A DNA stretch of 37,816 nucleotides, taken from the NCBI GenBank assembly GCA_021162935.1, contig JAGGXR010000097.1, forward strand, positions 1 to 37,816. Reading direction: 5' to 3'. A program made the translations under genes and the position numbers. Numbering within the stretch: position 1 is the stretch's first letter; each line of letters begins with the position of its first letter. The notes beneath the pieces were generated by a model that saw nothing but the letters and a program-made list of their open reading frames with translations, had not been told where the DNA came from and did no database searches. Below are positions 31,399 to 37,816 of the stretch, piece by piece. The stretch is from Deltaproteobacteria bacterium. Lineage in GTDB: Bacteria; Myxococcota_A; Polyangia; HGW-17; SLPX01.

Positions 31399-32379
31399 AT
31401 GGGTTTTGCATTGTCCGTACTCATATTGGTAGGCCTGGGAGCTTCTGCCGCAGCAGGGCTCGCCTTAGCCGATCGATACTTTGGGGTGGAAGAGGATCCC
31501 CGTCTGGACGCCTTGTCGGATGCGCTTCCGAATGCGAACTGTGGAGGCTGCGGCTATCCGGGATGTCGTGCTTACGCGCAGGCGCTGCTGGCAGGAGAAG
31601 ATATCACACTCTGCGCGCCTGGCGGCAATGCTTCGGTCCAGCGGATTGCCGAAATTCTTGGCACCGAAGCTGTTGCCGTGGTGGAGCGGGTGGCGATCGT
31701 CAAGTGCGCCGGCACGGCCGCCGTGACGAGCAATCGGGCCAAGTATTTGGGTATCACGGACTGCGCTGCTGCAAACCTGGTGGCGGGCGGCCCTGCCGAG
31801 TGCCCCGACGGGTGTCTCGGTCTGGGAAGCTGCATTGCCGCATGTGAATACGATGCCATCGAGATCCGAAATGGTGTGGCGGTGATCCTGCCCGAGCGTT
31901 GCATCGGTGACGGCCTGTGCGTCAAGGCCTGCCCGCGGCATCTCATCGAACTGGTGCCCAAAGACCGGAAGGTGCATGTCCTGTGCAGCAACCACCAGCC
32001 GGGCAAGGAGGTCCGCAAGATCTGTTCGGTGGGCTGCACCGGCTGCAAGCTCTGCACCAAGACGAGTTCTTCGTTTACCATGGATGGCGATCTGGCCATC
32101 CTTGGGGACGAGGTGGACGAACGGGCAGCAGAGGCCGCCTTGGTCTGTCCCACGGGCACGATTCTGGATCAGAACATGTTCTCAGCTCGGGAGTTGGTGT
32201 TCGATCCGGAGGCGCGTCGCCGGCTCAAGGAGCGGCAGGCCGAGTACAAGAAGCAGCAGCGGGAAGCCAAGAAGAAGGCTGCCGCTGCCAAGAAGGCCGC
32301 CGAGGCGAAGAAGGCTGTCGAAACGAACGAGCCGGCCGATGACGCGGACCACAAAGACGAACAGAAGGTGACGTCATGA
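31399..32379 (+). CDS. rnfB: Rnf complex ferredoxin-like subunit RnfB
   Basis: A 326-residue protein from the ATG at 31399 (GGGAG 8 nt upstream); a GTG at 31375 is in frame. One N-terminal membrane helix precedes the Rnf-specific cluster NANCGGCGYPGC...C (C48, C51, C56, C72). Additional Cys groups in the ferredoxin part are CPDGCLGLGSCIAAC, RCIGDGLCVKACP and CSVGCTGCKLC, enough for at least two more clusters. RnfB takes electrons from reduced ferredoxin. The last 60 residues are a Lys/Ala/Glu-rich, probably coiled tail not present in short RnfB proteins. The stop overlaps the rnfC start (ATGA). Confidence 0.95.
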   Translation: MGFALSVLILVGLGASAAAGLALADRYFGVEEDPRLDALSDALPNANCGGCGYPGCRAYAQALLAGEDITLCAPGGNASVQRIAEILGTEAVAVVERVAIVKCAGTAAVTSNRAKYLGITDCAAANLVAGGPAECPDGCLGLGSCIAACEYDAIEIRNGVAVILPERCIGDGLCVKACPRHLIELVPKDRKVHVLCSNHQPGKEVRKICSVGCTGCKLCTKTSSSFTMDGDLAILGDEVDERAAEAALVCPTGTILDQNMFSARELVFDPEARRRLKERQAEYKKQQREAKKKAAAAKKAAEAKKAVETNEPADDADHKDEQKVTS

Positions 32380-33734
32380 GACGGGTGACCTTTTCGGGTG
32401 GTGTGCACCCCGAGTACAACAAGAACTTGGCATCGCAGGCGGCCATCACGGACGCGGCGTTGCCTGACCAGGTGGTGCTGCCCTGCAGTCAGCACCTCGG
32501 TGCCCCGGCTAGGCCCGTGGTCGCCAAGGGGGATCTGGTCAAAGTGGGTCAGGTCGTGGCCGAGTCCGGCGGGTTCGTGTCCGTGCCCATCCATGCAACG
32601 GTTTCGGGCAAGGTGGTCGAGGTGGCGGGCCGTCTCCACCCGACGGGGGTGATCCAGCCGGCCGTGGTCATCGCCGCGGACGGCAAGGACGAGTGGGTCG
32701 AACTCGACCCCATCGACCAGCCGTTGGAAGCGGATCCGGATGTTCTCAAGGAGCGGGTGCGCGCAGCAGGCGTGGTCGGTCTGGGTGGTGCGACTTTTCC
32801 CAGCCATGTGAAGCTGTCGCCACCCAAAAATAAGCCCATCGATCGGGTGTTGCTCAACGGTGCGGAATGCGAACCGTACCTGACGGCCGACGATCGCCTC
32901 ATGCGCGAGGAGCCCGAGCGGGTGGTCAAGGGCTTTCGGATCGTGATGCGTATTCTGGGCGTGTCTCAGGGCAGGCTCTGCATCGAGGACAACAAGCCCG
33001 AGGCCATGGCGGCCATGCAGAAGGCGGCCGCCGGGATCGACGGCGTGGAGGTGGTGGCCCTGGCGACGAAGTATCCCCAGGGTGGTGAGAAGCAGCTCAT
33101 CCAGGCGGTGCTCGGGCGCCAGGTTCCAAGCGGCGGCCTGCCCATGGATTGTGGTGTGGTGGTGTTCAACGTGGGAACCTGCGCGGCCATCCACGATGCG
33201 GTCTATCTGGGCCGACCCTTGGTGGACCGGGTTTGCACGGTGACTGGTCGGGCGGTGGCGCAGCCGTCGAACATGCGGGTCCGTCTCGGGACTCCGGTGG
33301 CGTCTTTGTTGGAGCAGGCGGGGGGCACCACGAAGCAGGCGGGAAAGGTGATCCTGGGCGGCCCGATGATGGGGCTCACCGTGCCCAGCCTCGATGTGCC
33401 CGTGATCAAGGGCACGAGCGGCGTGTTGGTGCAGGCGGCCGACGAGGTGGTCGAAGAGCCGTACCGGGCCTGCATTCGTTGCGGCATGTGTGTTCGGGTC
33501 TGTCCCATTGGGTTGACTCCAAACGAGATGGGATCCCGGGCCGAGATGGGCCATTGGGAAGAGTTGGATGGGCTCGACGTGATGGATTGCATCGAGTGTG
33601 GAAGCTGTGCGTATGTCTGTCCGGCGTACCGGCCCTTGGTGCAGTTCTTCAAGTTGGGCAAGGCGCAGGTTCGGGTTCTGCGCCAAAAACGCAAGGAAGC
33701 AGAAGCCGAGGTCCTGCGTGCGGCCAAGGCCTAA
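32376..33734 (+). CDS. rnfC: Rnf complex NADH-side subunit RnfC
   Basis: A 452-residue soluble subunit that starts in ATGA overlap with rnfB. A biotinyl-lipoyl-like beginning (KVGQVVAESGGFVSVPIHA) leads to VGLGGATFPSHVK and LLNGAECEPYLTADDRLM, the NADH/FMN-binding signature shared with NuoF-type proteins. An SLBB-like part and two 4Fe-4S motifs follow: CIRCGMCVRVCP (from C366) and CIECGSCAYVCP. RnfC is the site of NAD+ reduction. Length is near the family norm, without the very long C-terminal repeat tail of gammaproteobacterial RnfC. Confidence 0.96.
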   Translation: MRRVTFSGGVHPEYNKNLASQAAITDAALPDQVVLPCSQHLGAPARPVVAKGDLVKVGQVVAESGGFVSVPIHATVSGKVVEVAGRLHPTGVIQPAVVIAADGKDEWVELDPIDQPLEADPDVLKERVRAAGVVGLGGATFPSHVKLSPPKNKPIDRVLLNGAECEPYLTADDRLMREEPERVVKGFRIVMRILGVSQGRLCIEDNKPEAMAAMQKAAAGIDGVEVVALATKYPQGGEKQLIQAVLGRQVPSGGLPMDCGVVVFNVGTCAAIHDAVYLGRPLVDRVCTVTGRAVAQPSNMRVRLGTPVASLLEQAGGTTKQAGKVILGGPMMGLTVPSLDVPVIKGTSGVLVQAADEVVEEPYRACIRCGMCVRVCPIGLTPNEMGSRAEMGHWEELDGLDVMDCIECGSCAYVCPAYRPLVQFFKLGKAQVRVLRQKRKEAEAEVLRAAKA

Positions 33735-34086
33735 CCCGGCGTAGCCGGAACCATTCGGGTTCCGGCTACGCCGGAAGCTATGAGCTGGTAGCGGTCAACA
33801 ATGAGCTCAGAGTCCGGATGGAAGAGACGGTGGTGCGCGCTCTTGTTAGAAGCGAACACCCAAAAGCGAACAGCTTTGATATCATCTTGCGCACGATTTG
33901 GTTGATAAGAGACTAAAGCCTGGATTGTTGGACCGGACATGCAGGCCTTGCCTGTGCAGAGCGTGTGTGCGCAGGAATTGCGCATCGAGCGCCTGAGTGA
34001 GCTGAGCAGGCGCTGGGATCCGTAGCACGGAGATCAGCCGCATGCGGCGCTGACGCATGTGGAGTCGTTGACGGAAAGGTGTGATT
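33735..34086. other. Hairpin-rich, gene-free insert between rnfC and rnfD
   Basis: All other rnf junctions are tight: an ATGA overlap at three of them and a 33-bp gap at rnfA-rnfB. Here 352 bp without a convincing gene hold several dyads: a 17-bp hairpin at the rnfC stop, CAGGC/GCCTG at 33942-33954, AGCGCCTG/CAGGCGCT at 33988-34014, and an imperfect TCAGC..GCTGA palindrome at 34034-34053. A 33-residue frame ending FDIILRTIWLIRD near 33916 is too short to call. Confidence 0.6.
33736..33774. repeat. Perfect 17-bp inverted repeat just after rnfC
   Basis: CCGGCGTAGCCGGAACC and its exact complement flank the 5-nt loop ATTCG, starting 1 nt after the rnfC stop codon. No T-run follows, so it is not a typical intrinsic terminator. 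Its perfection and GC content suggest a REP-like element or an RNA stem protecting the upstream message. Confidence 0.9.
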
Positions 34087-35382
34087 ATGGCCGAGGCTCA
34101 CAAGGACAAGCCTACCGACAACACGGCTGGAGAGACGGGCGCGTCGGCTGCTGGTGCGGTACGACCTGGAGCAGCGGACGAAGGCGCCGCGTCGTCTCAG
34201 GGCCGGACAGCCGCTTCTCAGGGCCGCAAGTCGGATCAGGGGCGGACAGCCGCTTCGTCCCTGTCCAATTCGTCGGCCAAAGAGCCGACGTTGCTGATGC
34301 CGGAGAAGCTGGCGATTTCGAGTTCTCCCCACGTCCACGGGCCGGACTCCATTGCGAAAATCATGTGGACCGTGATCGCCTGTCTCGTTCCCGCGGCGGC
34401 GGTCGGGATCTACCGGTTCGGTCTGGATGCGGCGGTCGTGCTGGCCACGACCACCGGTTCGGCCATCGTGTTCGAGGCGTTGTTCCAAAAAATGGCCGGC
34501 AAGGAGGTGTCCGTATCCGATGGGTCGGCCACTCTCACCGGCCTGCTGCTGGGCATGAACCTTCCGGCCGGAACCCCCATTTTCATTTGTGTGGTGGGCA
34601 GCCTCGTGGCCGTGGGACTGGCCAAGGCCGTGTTCGGCGGGTTGGGGTACAACCCGTTCAATCCGGCGCTGACCGGGCGCGTCTTTTTGCTCATCGCCTT
34701 TCCCGTGGCCATGACGACCTGGCGACTGCCCCAGCAGATGAACGCCCACGGTCCGAAGAAGCAGTACTACGGTATGAGCACGACCTGGAGAGACCAGGCG
34801 GGAAAGAGGCTCGAACAGAAGCATCGCAATGTGAAGAAGGTGGATGTGGTCACGGCGGCCACGCCCCTTTCCGCCCTCAAGGAAGGCTGGAAGAAGGGCA
34901 CGGCCGCACTGATCACCCACACGGATCTGCTGCAGGGGGACCGGCCTGGCTCCATTGGTGAGGTGTCAGCCATCGCCCTGCTCTTGGGTGGTCTCGTGCT
35001 CCTTCTCATGGGCTACATCACGTGGCACATCCCGGTGGCGTTCTTGGCCACCATGGGGGTGGTCGCGGCCATTACCCATGGGATCAATCCGCAACGGTAC
35101 GCACCGCCTTTGTTCCACGTCCTTGCGGGAGGCGCGCTCATTGGGGCGTTTTTCATGGCGACCGATTACGTGACGTCGCCGACCTATCCGTGGGGCAAGA
35201 TTCTGTTCGGCGTGGGCTGTGGCCTCATCACGATGATCATTCGTTTGTGGGGCGGCTACCCCGAGGGGGTGAGCTTCGCCATTTTGCTGATGAACTCCGT
35301 TACGCCGCTCATCGATCGGTTCACCCGTCCCCGTAAGTACGGATTGAAGCTGTGGTCCGGACCGCAGGAGGATGCGTCATGA
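34087..35382 (+). CDS. rnfD: Rnf complex flavinylated membrane subunit RnfD
   Basis: A 431-residue protein from the ATG at 34087 (AAAGGTG upstream; a GTG at 34081 is in frame). The first 70 residues are a polar extension with a repeated QGRTAAS / QGRKSDQGRTAAS element not usual for RnfD. The membrane domain begins near SSSPHVHGPDSIAKIMW. T259 in DVVTAATPL is the likely covalent-FMN threonine (family pattern Dxx(S/T)GAT; the Gly is Ala here). C-terminal helices include INPQRYAPPLFHVLAGG and FMATDYVTSP, typical of RnfD/NqrB. RnfD carries electrons through the membrane toward RnfG. Its stop overlaps the rnfG start. Confidence 0.95.
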   Translation: MAEAHKDKPTDNTAGETGASAAGAVRPGAADEGAASSQGRTAASQGRKSDQGRTAASSLSNSSAKEPTLLMPEKLAISSSPHVHGPDSIAKIMWTVIACLVPAAAVGIYRFGLDAAVVLATTTGSAIVFEALFQKMAGKEVSVSDGSATLTGLLLGMNLPAGTPIFICVVGSLVAVGLAKAVFGGLGYNPFNPALTGRVFLLIAFPVAMTTWRLPQQMNAHGPKKQYYGMSTTWRDQAGKRLEQKHRNVKKVDVVTAATPLSALKEGWKKGTAALITHTDLLQGDRPGSIGEVSAIALLLGGLVLLLMGYITWHIPVAFLATMGVVAAITHGINPQRYAPPLFHVLAGGALIGAFFMATDYVTSPTYPWGKILFGVGCGLITMIIRLWGGYPEGVSFAILLMNSVTPLIDRFTRPRKYGLKLWSGPQEDAS

Positions 35383-36194
35383 GCGAGATTGTCCAGACCA
35401 ACGGAGACGAGGTCTCCCAGGACGGAGGGACGCTGAACCATGTGGGCCCGAAGGCGCCCGAAGCGGTGGTCCAGCCTCGATGGAAGCTCATTGTGGTTTT
35501 GACGGGCGTGTGTCTCGTTGCCGGGGTGGCCCTGGCAGGCGGGCACATGCTGACCCACGATCGGATCCTCAAGGCGCGCCACGAGTTCAAGCTGTTGTCG
35601 GTGAAGAAGGTCCTTCCCACGTGCGATAACGATCCGGGCGGGGACCATGTCGAGGTGGCGCTTCCTGGTGGAGGAACGCTTACTGCCTTTCGCTGTCGCC
35701 ATGGCGGCAAGGTCGCGGCGGTGGCCTATTCTCTGGATAGCAAAAAGAACAAGCACTCGCCATACGGCGGGGTCATCGAGGTTCTGGTGGGCGTTACGAG
35801 GAAGGGGCGGATCGTCACGAGAAAAGATGGGCGCGTGGGCGTGCTCATTCTCCAGCATTCGGAAACGCCCGGACTCGGAGCCAGGATCGAGGGCAAGAAG
35901 TTTCGGGGCAACTTCATGGATGCGCATCACCTTGGTCGCAACCTGACCGCCCAGGACATGTCGTGCGATCAGGCCGGCCACTGCGCCAAGTGGGTGGTGC
36001 GCAAGGATGATCCGAAGGGGTTCGTAGACGCCATCTCCGGGGCCACGATTTCGTCTCGGGCCACCACCGAGGTGGTGCATCGTGCGCTTGCGTACTTCAA
36101 CGACCAGAAGGTGCGTCAGGCACTCCTTTCCACGCGACCGACCGCCAGCGGCGCCGGCGGTGATGCGCGTTCCGTCAGGGAGGTTGGCAGATGA
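35379..36194 (+). CDS. rnfG: Rnf complex flavinylated periplasmic subunit RnfG
   Basis: A 271-residue protein starting in ATGA overlap with rnfD, with GGAGGA upstream. One membrane helix (about 36-56) anchors an extracytoplasmic FMN-binding domain. The flavinylation motif DAISGATISS places covalent FMN on T223, and HSETPGLGARIEGKKF is the conserved ETPGLG segment of the family. A 35-residue hydrophilic N-terminus precedes the helix, longer than average. A flavinyltransferase (ApbE) would be needed; none lies in this window. The next gene starts in ATGA overlap. Confidence 0.95.
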   Translation: MSEIVQTNGDEVSQDGGTLNHVGPKAPEAVVQPRWKLIVVLTGVCLVAGVALAGGHMLTHDRILKARHEFKLLSVKKVLPTCDNDPGGDHVEVALPGGGTLTAFRCRHGGKVAAVAYSLDSKKNKHSPYGGVIEVLVGVTRKGRIVTRKDGRVGVLILQHSETPGLGARIEGKKFRGNFMDAHHLGRNLTAQDMSCDQAGHCAKWVVRKDDPKGFVDAISGATISSRATTEVVHRALAYFNDQKVRQALLSTRPTASGAGGDARSVREVGR

Positions 36195-36892
36195 GCAGGG
36201 CGCGAGACGAATTTCTGAAGGGGTTCTGGAAGGAAAATCCCACCATGGTGCTCGTGTTGGGCATGTGTCCAACCCTGGCCGTCACCACGTCGGCGTTCAA
36301 TGGCCTGGGCATGGGCATTGCCACGATGGTGGTTCTGGTGGGCTCGAACGTGGTGGTGTCCTTGATTCGAGGCATCATTCCCAAGAAGGTGCGGATTCCC
36401 GCCTACGTCGTGGTGATTGCCACCTTCGTGACCCTGGTGGACATGAGCCTTGAAGCCGGCATGTACAACCTGCACCGGAGCCTTGGGCTCTTCATCCCTC
36501 TGATCGTGGTAAACTGCATCATCCTGGGCCGGGCTGAGGCCTTTGCTTCCAAGAACAGCGTTGGGATGTCGTTCTTGGATGGACTCGGGATGGGACTCGG
36601 CTTCACGGTGACTCTGTTCGTGCTCGGCGCGTTTCGAGAAATCCTGGGCAACGGCACGGTCACCGCGTTTGTCTACCAGGACACCATCGTCCAGTGGCAC
36701 CTGTACAGCGGCGCCGGTGTCCTGCACAAGACCCTCGTGTTCATCCTGCCGCCTGGTGCGTTCTTCTCCCTCGGCATCTTCGTGGCGGTCATGAACGTGA
36801 TCAAGACCCGACGCAAGCGCCTCGACCAGGAGGCCCTCGACAAGGTGAACGAGGCGTCTCGGACCGCTCCATCTCTGCAGCAGCCTGCCTGA
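36191..36892 (+). CDS. rnfE: Rnf complex membrane subunit RnfE
   Basis: A 233-residue, six-helix protein that starts in ATGA overlap with rnfG. It mirrors RnfA: KENPTMVLVLGMCPTLAVTT (C26) and PLIVVNCIILGRAEAFA (C109) supply the other two membrane cysteines. A basic/acidic cytoplasmic tail (TRRKRLDQEALDKVNE) closes it. It completes rnfABCDGE, the order found in Gammaproteobacteria. A small GC stem follows the stop (36901-36917) but lacks a T-run. Confidence 0.96.
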   Translation: MSRARDEFLKGFWKENPTMVLVLGMCPTLAVTTSAFNGLGMGIATMVVLVGSNVVVSLIRGIIPKKVRIPAYVVVIATFVTLVDMSLEAGMYNLHRSLGLFIPLIVVNCIILGRAEAFASKNSVGMSFLDGLGMGLGFTVTLFVLGAFREILGNGTVTAFVYQDTIVQWHLYSGAGVLHKTLVFILPPGAFFSLGIFVAVMNVIKTRRKRLDQEALDKVNEASRTAPSLQQPA

Positions 36893-37133
36893 CGTTCGGC
36901 AGGCCCTGTGGGGGCCTTGGTGGTTCGAGCATCGTCGAGTCTCGGACGCAGGGGCGAAGGAGTGATCGAGCAGATTGGATGTCATGTGTCGGGCTGCGCA
37001 TCTGCCTGAGACGCCGCTTTTGCATGGAGTCAGCATTCTTGCTCCCTGGACCGTTCATGTTACCATGGGGATAGGAAGTGTCGGGAGGCAGGCGGCGGCC
37101 GTGAGAGTAACACATGGTCTGGAGAGGTGGAGC

Positions 37134-37816
37134 ATGAATCCAACAACGTGTCTGGTCGATGGTCTGTTGAGCAGACGGAGAGACGCGTCTGCCAATGAGG
37201 GATCCGCCTGCGGCACAGGATTCCGGTCAGCTCGTCTTTTCGTGGGGCGGTTCGTCGGGGCGGTCCTCGGGCTGCTGTTCACTTTTGGAATCGGAGGTTG
37301 CGGCAGGGAAGAGAACGTGCCCTTTGACGTGGATGCGGGCATGGACTCCGGGCATGTAGATGCGCAGCCCGGCCAGGACGTGCGGATCGATGGGGCGAGC
37401 CAATGCAGCGACGGGGCCACCCGGTGCGTGGGACCGGACCTGCAACGATGTGAATCGGGCGCCTTCCAGAAGGCCGAGTCCTGCACCTATGGATGCAGTT
37501 CGACGCCGACGCCACATTGTGGTACGCCCGTGTTTTCGAATGGCGTGCTCATCGACGACATGCAGGGTGCGACCGCCTCGGTGGACCTGGGCGGCAACCG
37601 GTACGTCATCGATACGGATAGTGGGCAGATCACCGGGCAGGGGGCGCCTGCACCAGGCACGTACAGCTCCAGGCTCATTGATCGTGAGGACCAGGGGCTG
37701 CCTTCGATTCTCATCCTGTCCTTTGCGAATCTCAGGATCCGATCGGGGACCCGCGTGGCCGTGACGGGGTCTCGGGTGTTGGCGCTCGCGGTCCGCGATA
37801 CCCTATCCGTCGAAGG
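37134..37816 (+). CDS. Start of a surface lipoprotein, continues past the window
   Basis: The open frame starts at the ATG at 37134 (GGAGAGGTGGAG just upstream) and is still open at the last base (227 codons). A hydrophobic VGAVLGLLFTFGIGGC is the lipoprotein signal, with an Asp/Gly-rich linker after it. A short Cys-containing module follows (CSDGATRCVGPDLQRCESGA, then SCTYGCSS), which is common in myxobacterial surface proteins. The last residues (SGTRVAVTGSRVLALAVRDT) resemble the start of beta-helix-like repeat domains in such proteins. The complete product cannot be judged. Confidence 0.75.
   Translation, partial: MNPTTCLVDGLLSRRRDASANEGSACGTGFRSARLFVGRFVGAVLGLLFTFGIGGCGREENVPFDVDAGMDSGHVDAQPGQDVRIDGASQCSDGATRCVGPDLQRCESGAFQKAESCTYGCSSTPTPHCGTPVFSNGVLIDDMQGATASVDLGGNRYVIDTDSGQITGQGAPAPGTYSSRLIDREDQGLPSILILSFANLRIRSGTRVAVTGSRVLALAVRDTLSVE

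Noticed and set aside
33731-33985. 84-codon minus-strand frame and short plus-strand frames in the rnfC-rnfD gap
   Set aside because: They have no ribosome site or recognisable family and cross the hairpins; too weak to call as genes.
36901-36917. AGGCCC/GGGCCT stem after rnfE as a terminator
   Set aside because: Only 6 bp and not followed by a T-run.
1-37816. tRNA, rRNA or riboswitch genes
   Set aside because: No tRNA T-arm/acceptor pattern, rRNA segment or known riboswitch core was recognised in the intergenic stretches by eye.

Overview
The window is GC-rich, densely coded bacterial chromosome. It most resembles an anaerobic or facultatively anaerobic member of the Myxococcota / Bradymonadota group (former Deltaproteobacteria). 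Evidence for this: a C-terminal MYXO-CTERM-like sorting tail and a MopE-type CDDLDNDCDG motif (27993-29249), Myxococcus-type CDDGN cysteine-rich repeats (14535-15863), a kinase with a VHRDVSPQN catalytic loop and PEGA-like tail, many lipoproteins with Asp/Thr/Gly-rich linkers, and a complete Rnf complex. No rRNA, tRNA or CRISPR array was recognised.

Layout. 1-480: a truncated gene entering from the left and an internally deleted IS3-family remnant. 534-2132: a beta-helix surface lipoprotein. 2260-2339: five 16-bp tandem repeats. 2377-3948 (-): an unusual acyltransferase/hydrolase fusion. 4283-7646: a small lipoprotein and a TonB-dependent receptor. 7691-10090 (-): a membrane polyferredoxin and a lipase-family lipoprotein. 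10343-20265 (+): a PpiD-like chaperone, a phasin-like gene behind paired palindromes, trxB behind CGACAC/GTGTCG palindromes, a decayed SnoaL-like gene, a cysteine-rich lipoprotein, then a Ser/Thr kinase, a PEGA-type membrane protein and a GT-B glycosyltransferase. 20331-26392 (-): an M49-like metallopeptidase lipoprotein, a RelE-like toxin remnant, a HEAT-repeat protein and an operon of three AIM24 paralogues. 26908-29963: an extensin-like protein overlapping tail to tail with a CHAP / MYXO-CTERM protein and its lipoprotein partner. 30160-30429: a small acidic helical protein. 30787-36892: rnfABCDGE. 37134-end: the start of another surface lipoprotein.

How the genes work together. The Rnf genes encode a complete membrane ferredoxin:NAD+ oxidoreductase. 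Both flavinylation threonines (RnfD T259, RnfG T223) and the paired membrane cysteines of RnfA and RnfE are visible. trxB and the membrane polyferredoxin add to the redox theme. Much of the remainder is cell-envelope machinery: lipoproteins, an outer-membrane receptor, a periplasmic folding factor, cell-wall-type hydrolases and sorting-tagged surface proteins. The most unusual points are the paired operator-like palindromes before the phasin-like gene, the 352-bp hairpin-rich insert that splits the otherwise coupled rnf operon between rnfC and rnfD, the tandem AIM24 triplet, and two recognisable decaying genes in stretches that would otherwise look empty.
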